11,710 nt of DNA, from positions 1 through 11,710 of the forward strand of contig VSJD01000190.1 of NCBI GenBank assembly GCA_008636095.1, given 5' to 3'. The notes beneath the pieces were generated by a model, which had not been told where the DNA came from, made no database searches, and worked only from the letters and a program-made list of their open reading frames with translations. The DNA is from Kiritimatiellota bacterium. GTDB lineage: Bacteria > Verrucomicrobiota > Kiritimatiellia > JAAZAB01. Shown here one piece after another: positions 1 through 7,082 of this stretch. Each line of letters begins with the position of its first letter. Position 1 is the stretch's first letter. The position numbers and the translations under genes were made by a program.

Positions 1-20
1 CCTGCCCTGCGACGTGTCCG

Positions 21-96
21 GCGAAGCCTTGGCGAAGACGGAAGCCTTGGCGAAGACGGGAGCCTTTGCGAAGACGGAAGCCCGGGCGAAGCAGGG
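21..96. repeat. 18-bp tandem repeat, about 4 degenerate copies
   Basis: The unit gcgaagacggaagccttg occurs at 32-49, with variant copies at 50-67 and 68-85. A truncated copy lies at 21-31 and the first six bases of another at 86-91. Because 18 is a multiple of three the array would stay in frame if translated, but no convincing gene covers it. It runs directly into the heptamer array that starts at 96. The 5' limit is uncertain because the window starts at 1. Confidence 0.7.
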
Positions 97-157
97 ACGA
101 CAGACGACGGACGACAGACGACCGCCCTGATTTAAAGGACGCCGGATGGAGGACGGA
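96..157. repeat. Degenerate heptamer array, left arm of inverted repeat around the S23-type gene
   Basis: Four consecutive 7-mers of the form GACGACN occupy 96-123 (gacgaca, gacgacg, gacgaca, gacgacc). Three more of the form GGAYGNN occupy 137-157. The array ends 4 bases before the stop codon of the small gene (162-164 on the minus strand). Bases 103-122 match the reverse complement of 664-683 at 19 of 20 positions, and 126-146 match the reverse complement of 633-653 at 16 of 21. The array is therefore the left arm of a long imperfect inverted repeat. Confidence 0.75.
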
Positions 158-161
158 TGCG

Positions 162-536
162 TTAGGTAAACGTTTCCGGCTTCTTGATCATGTTCCCCAA
201 CATTTTGCCGATCATTGCGCATTGCTTCTCCATGTCGTCGGTTTTAGGCTTGGTCGCATAACCATATTTAAGCGCCCGCCCCAGCCAATGTCGCGTCTCC
301 TGCAACTCTCCGTCGGCATCCGACAGTTTACTGATAAAATGAGCTGGGTATCGCCGCTTGGCCCAAGCTTCCGCAATGTTCGCCCCGATAGATCGCGACG
401 ACCGTCTGATTTGATCAATCAACGCATATTTTTCTTCTCTCGGCCATCTCTTTGTCTCTTCAAAAACAATCTCGTCTAAGCGGCAAGCCTCTTGATATAC
501 TCGCAATTCTGTAAAACTGTTTATCCTCTCCGCCAT
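162..536 (-). CDS. Four-helix bundle protein (S23/23S rRNA intervening-sequence type)
   Basis: A 124-residue protein of the S23/IVP four-helix bundle family (TIGR02436). The recognisable features are the opening SFTELRVYQEA, the central QIRRSSRSIGANIAEAWAKRR (about residues 42-62) with its RR-S-IGANIAE core, then FISKLSDADGELQETRHWLGRA leading to the last helices. Length is normal for the family and the ORF is intact. The start is set by a Shine-Dalgarno GGAAG five bases upstream of the ATG at 536. Some members lie in intervening sequences of 23S rRNA genes, but there is no rRNA here. The fold is related to Avd, the accessory protein of diversity-generating retroelements, yet no reverse transcriptase is in the window. 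The gene is solitary and bracketed by inverted heptamer arrays, and its G+C is lower than that of its neighbours, which hints at transfer. Molecular function is not established for the family. Family call is confident; role is unknown. Confidence 0.88.
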   Translation of the reverse strand: MAERINSFTELRVYQEACRLDEIVFEETKRWPREEKYALIDQIRRSSRSIGANIAEAWAKRRYPAHFISKLSDADGELQETRHWLGRALKYGYATKPKTDDMEKQCAMIGKMLGNMIKKPETFT

Positions 537-541
537 CTTGT

Positions 542-546
542 CTTCC
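542..546 (-). promoter_or_regulatory. Ribosome binding site of the S23-type gene
   Basis: On the minus strand GGAAG precedes the ATG at 534-536 by five bases, a good Shine-Dalgarno and spacing. This supports the start chosen. I found no convincing -35/-10 pair further upstream, where the sequence becomes repeat array. Confidence 0.5.
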
Positions 547-599
547 GATTCATGCTATGCTTAGTTGCGTCTTCCGTCCGCGCTCCGTTTTCTCTGGAC

Positions 600-687
600 T
601 GTCATCTGCCCTCTGTCGTCCGTCGTCTCCGTTCCGTTGTCCTTCTGATCAGGTCTGCCATCCGTCGTCTGTCATCCGTCGTCCGGC
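600..687. repeat. Degenerate heptamer arrays, right arm of inverted repeat
   Basis: Two arrays with period 7 are visible. At 600-641 there are six units of the type YGTCRTC (tgtcatc, tgccctc, tgtcgtc, cgtcgtc, tccgttc, cgttgtc). At 653-687 there are five of the type RTCYGYC (gtctgcc, atccgtc, gtctgtc, atccgtc, gtccggc). The second array ends at 687, immediately before the stop codon of the giant gene (688-690, TAG on the minus strand). Both carry reverse complements of the left arm; 613-627 is an exact 15-base inverted match to 103-117. Confidence 0.75.
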
Positions 688-3600
688 CTACGGCCACACC
701 GGCAAATAGCCCTCTCCGGGCCAGACCAAAAGTTCCGTCAACTGGTAGTCCGCACTGGAAAGCCACAGGCGCCATATGCCAAAAGCATCCCAGTACACGG
801 CCGGATCGGTCAGGCCATCCCCATCATAATCACCGGGCACGGCCACCGTTCCGGTATTGCCCCAACCTGGGGCGTTGGCCTCGGCGTAACCGCTGGCGGA
901 GAGCCATATTTTCCACGTGCCCGTGCTTGCCTGGAAAACGGCCGGATCCATAATCCCATCGAGATCATAGTCGGCCGGCACGGGACGATATCCGGATCCG
1001 CCCAGGCCTTCCGCGGTGATTGACGCATACTGCCAGTTGGACTGCCATACCCGCCAAGTGCCCGTGGACTCCTGATAAATCGCCGGGTCAGCCTTGCCGT
1101 CACCATCATAATCACCCGCCACCGGCCGCCAGCCTGTCCCACCGAGGCCCTGGGCCGATGCCATGGAATACCCGTTCACAGACAGCCAGACCCGCCAAGT
1201 GCCGCCCTGTCCTGAGCCTGCCTGCGGTGAGCTTGTCGAACCCGTCGAAGGAGTGGCCTGGTAAACCGCCGGATCAGCGAGGCCATCACCATCATAGTCG
1301 CTTGGCACAGGCTCGAATCCGGCGCCGCCGCAACCATAAATTTCCGCCAAGGCATAATCGCAGGAAGAGAGCCATATTTTCCAGGTCCCCGTGGCTTCCT
1401 GGTAGACCGCCAGGTCGGCCTTGCCGTCGCCATCGTAGTCGCTTGGCACGGCCTTGAATCCCACGCCGCCGTAGCCTGCCATTGTGAAACCCTGGGCCCC
1501 GAAGAACCAGACCTGCCAGGTGCCTGTGGACTCCTGGTACATGGCCAGGTCAGTATAGCCGTCGCCGTTATAATCGTTGACCAGCAGGAGCCCCGCCGGC
1601 TGGCTGGCGCCGATCCGGATAACGCCGCCATTGCGGTTGGTCGTGTTGTTGGCCAGGTTCGGATCCAGCCACTTCGTTGGCGCCGCATGCTGGATGTTCA
1701 CAAAGATGTAATACCAGCCCGGCAGGACCGTGGGCACCGCCAATGCGTCACGCCCAGCCTTCGGCAGGACCACGACCGCGCTGTTACCGACCGCCAGCGG
1801 GAGGCTCACATTGGTCCCACCCATCCATTTATCGTCTGTATCACCGAATACGGAATTGCTGGAAATGTAGAAGTTATAGGCCACCCAGGTATTCGGTTCG
1901 GCCATATTCTGCACGCCGTAGTTCGTGACCCGGAAAGACACCGCGGCCGGCGCGCCGTCGACGGCCATACAGGTCGGCAGGAACACTAGGTCGGAGACGC
2001 CGATATCCACCTCCCTCAGCGCCCGGTAGCCGCTGTCGTAAGGGCTGAAGTCGCTGACGAACTGCGTGGTCTTGGCCTTGACCCAGTAATAATACATCAC
2101 ACCCTGCACTGAATCGGTGTCGTCGTAGGCATTCGTGGCCACGTCATTGACCAACATCAGCGCGGCAGCGCGGTCGCTGTTCGTACCCCGCCATAACTCA
2201 TAGTTGGAGGCATTGTCCGAAACGCTCCAAGTCACGTACAGGTGCTCCACGGACACGCCATCGCTGGCCGATATCGCGGAGGGCGGCGTCAGCGGGCAGT
2301 AGCCGGTATCGAACCCGCTCAATTCACTGGGGCCAATGGGGCCGAACTGGTTGGTGGCTTGAATCCAGTAATAATAGCGCAGGCCTGGGCGGGCCTGGGT
2401 ATCCGAATAGGTCGTCCCATACTCGATCCCTAACGGCGTAGTCAGCGACCAGGGCGTATAGGAATCCTGGCGATACACTTCGTAACCCGTGGCGTTAGTG
2501 GCGGCGTTCCACGTCACGATCACCTGGTTTTCATCCGTGCCATCGGTGGCATTGACGTTCAACGGCACAGGCGGCACCGTGCCGCCGATATCAGGATCGC
2601 TGAAGTCGGCGCTTATACCATAGGCGTTCTTGGACCGCACCCAGTAATAATAGCCGATGCCGCGCTCGATAATCAGGTCGTAATAATTTGTCGAGGCTGT
2701 TTCGTATAGATTGGACGCCGTAGCCGAATCATTTGTCACGTTGCGATAGATGAGGTAACTCGTGGCCGCGGATTCATTCGACCACGACACAATGATTTTG
2801 GTGTGGTAATCGCCTTTCGATGCGGTAACCGCCTGCGGCGGCGGCAGAAGGCGATAACCATTAGTCGAAACACTGAATTCACTCATACCGTATTCATTGG
2901 TAGCGCGAATCCAGTAATAGTAAACCTGGAAGGGCGTGGAGTTCACGTCGTTATAGTTCGTCCCATTGGTAACCGCCAAATAATTGAAGCCGGCGGGAAT
3001 GCCATTGCTCGTGTTGCGATATACCGCGTAATTGGTGGCGTAATCCGAGGCGTTCCAGGCGACAGCCACTGCCGGGAAGTAGTTCGTGCTGGCCGTGATA
3101 TTAGTGGGGCACTGGGGCGGCGTGCCGCCATTGGTGCCGACGCTGAAGTCGCTGATGCCGGCCGCCCCATTGCCGGCCTTTACCCAGTAATAATAAGTCA
3201 AGCCGCGGGTAAATGTCGTGTTCGTAAAGCCCGTAATGTTCGTGGTCGTCAACAGGACTGCGGTATTGGTGGCATTGGTCTGACTGTGCCAGAGGTAATA
3301 CATGTTCGCATTCGATGAGGCGTTCCACGTGATGACGATTTCATTGGTAGGATTCCCCTGGCTGGCGATCACATTCGTCGGCGGCAAAGGCGGCACGCCG
3401 CTTGAAGACGAATCGCTGAAATCGCTCATGGCCACCGGCGTCGCCACCCGGACCCCGTAATAATAAATCATGCCCGGCGAAATGTTGGTATCCACGCAAT
3501 TGGTCGTCAGCAGGGTATTGATTAACGCATTCGTGCCCGGTTCGTTCGTACCGCGCCACAGTTCGTAATAATCGGCATTGGGATCCCCGCTCCAGCTCAC

Positions 3601-6600
3601 GTTCAGATAGTCGCCGGTGGGAGACGCCGTCAGGCCCGTGGGCTTGAGAATCCGGGCCGCATCGAACGCGGCGTTGCCGGTGCGCAGGACATCGTGCCGG
3701 GCGGTGGGCCAATTGGTCCGGGCCGTTGGCGCCGGTCCGAAAATCGCGTAAAGATATTTTTCGTCCGTCATGTATATCGTACCGTCGCGCTGAATCAGGG
3801 GTGAATTATAAAACACATACTCATTACATGGTAAGACCCAATTGGTTGTTCCATTGGGATTGAACGAACACAGGCCATTGGTGTATGACCCAACAACAAT
3901 AAAGCCGCCGCTATCAATCGCCGGTGATGATTTTATTGCGCCGTCCGTAACCCATACTTTACCCGTTGTGCCATCGGGATAGAACTCGTAGAGATTGCTC
4001 CCGCCACCGACATAAATCATGCCATTGGATCCAATCGTGGGCGCCACATAAACCGGCCCGGCGGTCGCCCAAGCTTGCGTGGAACCGGGATTGGTCGGAT
4101 CAAAGCAGAGCAGTTCATTGCCATTGCCGATATAGATGCGCCCGTCTGGGCCAATGGCTGGCGAAGCTGAATACGTGACATTGGGCATGGACCAGGATTG
4201 TATTTCGTTCCCATTTGTCTGGTTCAAGATGTAAAGCCAGGCCGCGTTCGCGCTGGCCGCTATGATCGTGCCGTTGGAGGCAATGGCCAAAGACGCATAC
4301 ACACTGGAGGCCAGCGTATTAGTCCATAAGCCAACTCCGTTGGTCCCGTCATCGCGTACAGCGTAAATTTTACTGCTCAAGGTGCCGAAATAAATGGTGC
4401 CATTACTACCGATCGCCGGTGAACTTTCAAAAGCCTTCCCACTGCCGCTGAAAGTCCAATTGACACCACCCGTGGGACTGATCGCCTGCAGGGCCCCCGA
4501 GTCCGTCGTTATATAAATGGTCCCATTGGTCGCGATGGCGGGCGTACAGCCCAAGCCGGTAACATCATCCAATGCACTATTCACCAGTAGGCCCGTGGCA
4601 CTGCATTTCCAGCGCTGGCGCCCTTGCGCATCAAAAGCATAGAGGTTGGAGCCGGCCCCGCAATAAACGGTCCCATCCCAACCCAAGCTCGGCGAGCCGG
4701 CCATATTAGTTAGAGCCACCTGCCATTTGAGTGAGCCGTAGGCCAGGCCGGAACCCAGCTTGGTCACAAATCCGTAATCGTTTGTCTGGCCGGTGCGGTC
4801 GTTATCGTAAGCGCGCAGTGTCGCGGGGAAGTTAGTGGAAGCCGTGGCACCGGCCACGAACAGGGAAAAGCTATCGGCCTGCAGTGCCATGGCGTAAGCG
4901 CTGTCGTTGGTTGCGCCACCCAGGTAGGTCGAGGCCTGCAACGTGTCGCCGGTGCCAAAATATGAAATAAACGCATCACGCCCGCCGTTGGCGGTGGTAT
5001 CGTAGGCATTAGCCGTGACGGGGAAATTTGAGGAAGTCGTCCAGCCGGCCACATAAATCCGGAGCGAATTGGTCGAGGCCGCGGCAAGCACTGCCGTGGC
5101 CTCGTCATCGTCCGTGCCGCCCAAATAGGTGGAGGCCAGGATATTAGTGAGCGCCAGATCCAGCCGGGTCAGAAACGCGTCCTTCCCGCCCATTAACCGG
5201 TTGGTGTAGCCGGTGGCCAGCACGTTGTTGGTCGGGTTCTGGGGATAGTTGGTGGAGGTCGTGTAGCCCACCACGCACACGATGTTGGTGAACGGCGCCA
5301 CGGCAATTCCATTGGCCACCTCGTTGCTCGTACCGCCCAGGAACGTGGAAGCATTCAGATTGGTCAGGGCAATAGACAATCTGGCCACAAAGACGTCGCG
5401 GACGCCGCCGCAGTACGTCCGGACAGCCCCGTTGGTCATAGGGAAATTGGTCGAGGTCGTATAGCCCGCCACATAGACAAAATTATTCGTGTCAAGGGCT
5501 ATGCCGTAGGCGCCGTCATCATTCGTGCCGCCCAGATAAGTGGACGCAAGGTTGGCGCTCAGATTCGTATTGAACCGAATCACAAACGCGTCGTTCGAGC
5601 GCACTGAGCCCGACAGGTTGGTCTGGAACGAAGTGGTCCCGAATGTGTTAGCGATCGGGAAATTGGTCGAGGAGGTCAGGCCGGCCACGAACACGTCCTG
5701 CGTCGGCCCCGCGCGCAGCGCCAGGGCATAGGCCATATCCACATTCGTCCCGCCCAGGTAGGTCGAGGCCGTCAGCGTCGTTAAATTGCTGTTGAGGACC
5801 GACACGAAAGCGTCATAGTCGCCGCCCCGGTAGGTATCATAGAGCGCATTCGTTATGGGAAAATTAGTCGAGGCCGTGTAGCCCGCCACGTAGACGTAGC
5901 CGTTATTGGAATTGATGGCCATGGCCATGATTTTATCTTCGTCCACACCGCCCAGGTAGGTGGCGGCCAGCAGGTTGGTGAGCTGGGGATCGAACTTGGC
6001 AATAAAGCCGTCGTAGCTTCCACCGTTATAAGAGTTTGTATCGTAGCTGTTGGTGGTGGGAAAATCCGTGGAGGCCGTGTAGCCCGCCACGAGTACATTG
6101 GTCTGACTATCCAGGGCCATGGCGCTGATGACATTGCTGCTCGATCCGCCGATAAACGTGGAGGCCAACAGAGGATCAATCACCAGCGGACGAGCGGCAT
6201 CGAACGCGCCCACGCAAAAACCGACCTGGTCGCCCTCCAGCGCGTAAGCCACGCTCACGCTTTGACGTTCCCCGGCCGCGCCCCTCTGGTAGGCCACCGG
6301 CGCCGTGAAACGCACGGGGCCCAAGGCGGTGCGCGCTTCCAGCTCGCCTGCGGGCGTAATGCGCACGTCCTCGGCGCCGGCCAGGCGCAGGGCAATCCGG
6401 GCGGGGTCCGCGCCGGGCGCGACGGTGAAAATCTTTTCGACGTTGTCGCCGGTGGCACGCACTTCCAGCGCAACGCCTTCATAAATATCGCCGAACTGCA
6501 CCCCGGTAAATGAGGGAATATTGGCCTTCCAACGGCAGGGATCGTTGCCAATGAACGAATTGATCACGGCCCCGGAGCGCTCCGCACCCGTCGGCAACGC

Positions 6601-7071
6601 CGTCAGGTCGGCATCCACCAGCGTCTCGCGAATGACCGCCGTCCGGCTGACCTCTGACCTCTGACCGCTGACCGCTTCTGCCTTCGGCAACGCATAGATT
6701 ATCTCGCCCTCAGCCGTCACATAGACCGTGCCGCCGAAGGTGCGGGCATAGAACAGTACCTGGGGATCGGCGATCTGCCCCTGGTTTTGTATGAAGGGCA
6801 CGCTCAAAGGAATTGCCGATTTTCGATTGCCGATTTCTGATTGAGATCCGATAGGAGGAATTGCGGACCCCGCCTTTGGCGGGGCAAGTTGCGGACCCCG
6901 CTCTGAGCGGGGTAAACTTGCCTGCCACGCGCTGCGCGTGGTCCCGCGTTGCGCGGGATTGTTGATTGCGGATTGCCTGCCCGGAGCCGCGCTCGCAATC
7001 AAGGCAAATCCGAGCGTGCCGGCCAGCACGACCAGCACGAATAGAAAACCATGCTTTATTATGGAAGCCAT
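688..7071 (-). CDS. Giant secreted multidomain protein (DUF7948-like, SBBP, PQQ-type propeller, FN3, CARDB-like, FG-GAP)
   Basis: About 2127 residues from the ATG at 7071. The ORF can be extended by six codons to a GTG at 7089, but the ATG has GAGAAG four bases upstream and begins a clean signal peptide (MASIIKHGF, then FLFVLVVLAGTLGFALIASAA, cleavage near residue 30). Approximate order: low-complexity linker 31-88; DUF7948-like domain 89-300 (FIQNQGQ, FYARTFGGTVYV, NSFIGNDP, FTVAPGADPARI, RPLVIDPLL); seven SBBP repeats 301-780 (ASTYLGG ... VYVAGYTxSTNFP); about eight PQQ-type propeller blades 780-1135 (GTIYxG ... LYAF); six FN3 domains 1140-1683 (WNAS ... YYYWVKA); CARDB-like domain 1684-1820; six FG-GAP/VCBS repeats of about 47 residues to the C terminus, with calcium-type DYDGDGxxD loops. 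There is no C-terminal sorting signal, no transmembrane segment beyond the signal peptide, and no enzymatic motif. It is probably exported to the surface or outside the cell, for binding or adhesion; that is inference. Three repeat-type insertions lie in frame (listed separately). Confidence 0.9.
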   Translation of the reverse strand: MASIIKHGFLFVLVVLAGTLGFALIASAAPGRQSAINNPAQRGTTRSAWQASLPRSERGPQLAPPKAGSAIPPIGSQSEIGNRKSAIPLSVPFIQNQGQIADPQVLFYARTFGGTVYVTAEGEIIYALPKAEAVSGQRSEVSRTAVIRETLVDADLTALPTGAERSGAVINSFIGNDPCRWKANIPSFTGVQFGDIYEGVALEVRATGDNVEKIFTVAPGADPARIALRLAGAEDVRITPAGELEARTALGPVRFTAPVAYQRGAAGERQSVSVAYALEGDQVGFCVGAFDAARPLVIDPLLASTFIGGSSSNVISAMALDSQTNVLVAGYTASTDFPTTNSYDTNSYNGGSYDGFIAKFDPQLTNLLAATYLGGVDEDKIMAMAINSNNGYVYVAGYTASTNFPITNALYDTYRGGDYDAFVSVLNSNLTTLTASTYLGGTNVDMAYALALRAGPTQDVFVAGLTSSTNFPIANTFGTTSFQTNLSGSVRSNDAFVIRFNTNLSANLASTYLGGTNDDGAYGIALDTNNFVYVAGYTTSTNFPMTNGAVRTYCGGVRDVFVARLSIALTNLNASTFLGGTSNEVANGIAVAPFTNIVCVVGYTTSTNYPQNPTNNVLATGYTNRLMGGKDAFLTRLDLALTNILASTYLGGTDDDEATAVLAAASTNSLRIYVAGWTTSSNFPVTANAYDTTANGGRDAFISYFGTGDTLQASTYLGGATNDSAYAMALQADSFSLFVAGATASTNFPATLRAYDNDRTGQTNDYGFVTKLGSGLAYGSLKWQVALTNMAGSPSLGWDGTVYCGAGSNLYAFDAQGRQRWKCSATGLLVNSALDDVTGLGCTPAIATNGTIYITTDSGALQAISPTGGVNWTFSGSGKAFESSPAIGSNGTIYFGTLSSKIYAVRDDGTNGVGLWTNTLASSVYASLAIASNGTIIAASANAAWLYILNQTNGNEIQSWSMPNVTYSASPAIGPDGRIYIGNGNELLCFDPTNPGSTQAWATAGPVYVAPTIGSNGMIYVGGGSNLYEFYPDGTTGKVWVTDGAIKSSPAIDSGGFIVVGSYTNGLCSFNPNGTTNWVLPCNEYVFYNSPLIQRDGTIYMTDEKYLYAIFGPAPTARTNWPTARHDVLRTGNAAFDAARILKPTGLTASPTGDYLNVSWSGDPNADYYELWRGTNEPGTNALINTLLTTNCVDTNISPGMIYYYGVRVATPVAMSDFSDSSSSGVPPLPPTNVIASQGNPTNEIVITWNASSNANMYYLWHSQTNATNTAVLLTTTNITGFTNTTFTRGLTYYYWVKAGNGAAGISDFSVGTNGGTPPQCPTNITASTNYFPAVAVAWNASDYATNYAVYRNTSNGIPAGFNYLAVTNGTNYNDVNSTPFQVYYYWIRATNEYGMSEFSVSTNGYRLLPPPQAVTASKGDYHTKIIVSWSNESAATSYLIYRNVTNDSATASNLYETASTNYYDLIIERGIGYYYWVRSKNAYGISADFSDPDIGGTVPPVPLNVNATDGTDENQVIVTWNAATNATGYEVYRQDSYTPWSLTTPLGIEYGTTYSDTQARPGLRYYYWIQATNQFGPIGPSELSGFDTGYCPLTPPSAISASDGVSVEHLYVTWSVSDNASNYELWRGTNSDRAAALMLVNDVATNAYDDTDSVQGVMYYYWVKAKTTQFVSDFSPYDSGYRALREVDIGVSDLVFLPTCMAVDGAPAAVSFRVTNYGVQNMAEPNTWVAYNFYISSNSVFGDTDDKWMGGTNVSLPLAVGNSAVVVLPKAGRDALAVPTVLPGWYYIFVNIQHAAPTKWLDPNLANNTTNRNGGVIRIGASQPAGLLLVNDYNGDGYTDLAMYQESTGTWQVWFFGAQGFTMAGYGGVGFKAVPSDYDGDGKADLAVYQEATGTWKIWLSSCDYALAEIYGCGGAGFEPVPSDYDGDGLADPAVYQATPSTGSTSSPQAGSGQGGTWRVWLSVNGYSMASAQGLGGTGWRPVAGDYDGDGKADPAIYQESTGTWRVWQSNWQYASITAEGLGGSGYRPVPADYDLDGIMDPAVFQASTGTWKIWLSASGYAEANAPGWGNTGTVAVPGDYDGDGLTDPAVYWDAFGIWRLWLSSADYQLTELLVWPGEGYLPVWP
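1204..1251 (-). repeat. 48-bp REP-like insertion in frame within an FG-GAP repeat
   Basis: The third FG-GAP repeat reads AVYQAT-PSTGSTSSPQAGSGQG-GTWRVW, whereas its neighbours read AVYQEATGTWKIW and AIYQESTGTWRVW. The extra 16 residues correspond to exactly 48 bases and keep the frame. On the minus strand the DNA begins ccttcgacgggttcgacaag and ends with ggctcaggacag. From memory this resembles a short repeat scattered in many environmental bacterial genomes, whose translated form (SPQAGSGQ) appears inside unrelated proteins. The boundaries follow from the repeat alignment and could shift by a few bases. Confidence 0.7.
6647..6674. repeat. Heptamer array ctgacct/ctgaccg inside the giant gene
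   Basis: Four consecutive 7-mers (ctgacct twice, then ctgaccg twice) are translated on the minus strand as part of EAVSGQRSEVSRTA. They lie in the DUF7948-like domain, between IIYALP and the TAVIRETL segment, probably in a surface loop. The words recur in a true spacer: gctgacctctg at 6646-6656 is identical to 10466-10476. This is an intergenic-type repeat sitting in coding sequence. Confidence 0.7.
6811..6845. repeat. Heptamer array of gattgcc type inside the giant gene
   Basis: Five 7-mers (aattgcc, gattttc, gattgcc, gatttct, gattgag) are translated on the minus strand as SQSEIGNRKSAIP in the linker between signal peptide and first domain. Period 7 read in triplets gives a peptide period of seven residues. 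The same word family returns at 6957-6977, so the four palindromes lie between two stretches of this array. Confidence 0.7.
6868..6958. repeat. Four 17-nt palindromes in the linker coding region
   Basis: Four perfect short inverted repeats, each 17 nt, lie at 6868-6884 (ccccgcc, loop ttt), 6896-6912 (ccccgctc, centre t), 6925-6941 (ccacgcgc, centre t) and 6942-6958 (tcccgcg, loop ttg). The second extends to 19 nt (6895-6913). The stems differ in sequence but all keep perfect pairing. The first two share the 13-base lead ttgcggaccccgc (6861-6873 and 6889-6901). They are translated as the Arg/Pro-rich linker NPAQRGTTRSAWQASLPRSERG and what follows, just after the signal peptide. In mRNA they could fold into four adjacent hairpins. 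Confidence 0.8.
6957..6977. repeat. Heptamer array gattgtt/gattgcg/gattgcc
   Basis: Three consecutive 7-mers of the same family as 6811-6845. They lie inside the giant gene just downstream (on the mRNA) of the signal-peptide codons and directly beside the last palindrome. Confidence 0.6.
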
Positions 7072-7075
7072 GTAA

Positions 7076-7081
7076 CTTCTC
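7076..7081 (-). promoter_or_regulatory. Ribosome binding site of the giant gene
   Basis: On the minus strand GAGAAG ends four bases before the ATG at 7069-7071. It decides for this ATG over the upstream in-frame GTG at 7089, which has only repeat sequence in front of it. The arm of the 7083-7212 inverted repeat ends two bases upstream of this site, so a leader hairpin could influence initiation. Confidence 0.5.
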
Positions 7082-7082
7082 A

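Larger units (their letters stand above)
103..683. mobile_element. Candidate inverted-repeat cassette carrying the S23-type gene
   Basis: The outer limits are the two heptamer arms (103-146 and 633-683), which match each other in inverted orientation in two successive blocks separated by spacers of unequal length (3 and 10 bases). The single gene inside is the four-helix-bundle protein. Its G+C (84 of 180 bases in three sampled 60-base lines, about 47%) looks lower than the surrounding genes (38 of 60 in one sampled gcvPA line). There is no transposase and I see no clear target-site duplication, so calling it mobile is inference. The arms could also match simply because both are built from related low-complexity words. 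Confidence 0.35.

Noticed and set aside
162..536. Diversity-generating retroelement with the S23-type gene as avd
   Set aside because: No reverse transcriptase and no adenine-biased template/variable repeat pair were found in the window; differences between FG-GAP repeats are not adenine-specific.
162..536. Intervening sequence of a 23S rRNA gene
   Set aside because: The flanks are repeat arrays and a protein gene; I see no 23S rRNA sequence on either side.
96..687. CRISPR array
   Set aside because: Units are 7 bp, contiguous and degenerate, without spacers or a conserved 25-40 bp repeat, and no cas gene is nearby.
492..953. Plus-strand ORF over the right heptamer arm and the end of the giant gene
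   Set aside because: The translation is repeat-derived (Arg/Ser/Pro-rich) and overlaps the FG-GAP coding region; no ribosome binding site or homology.
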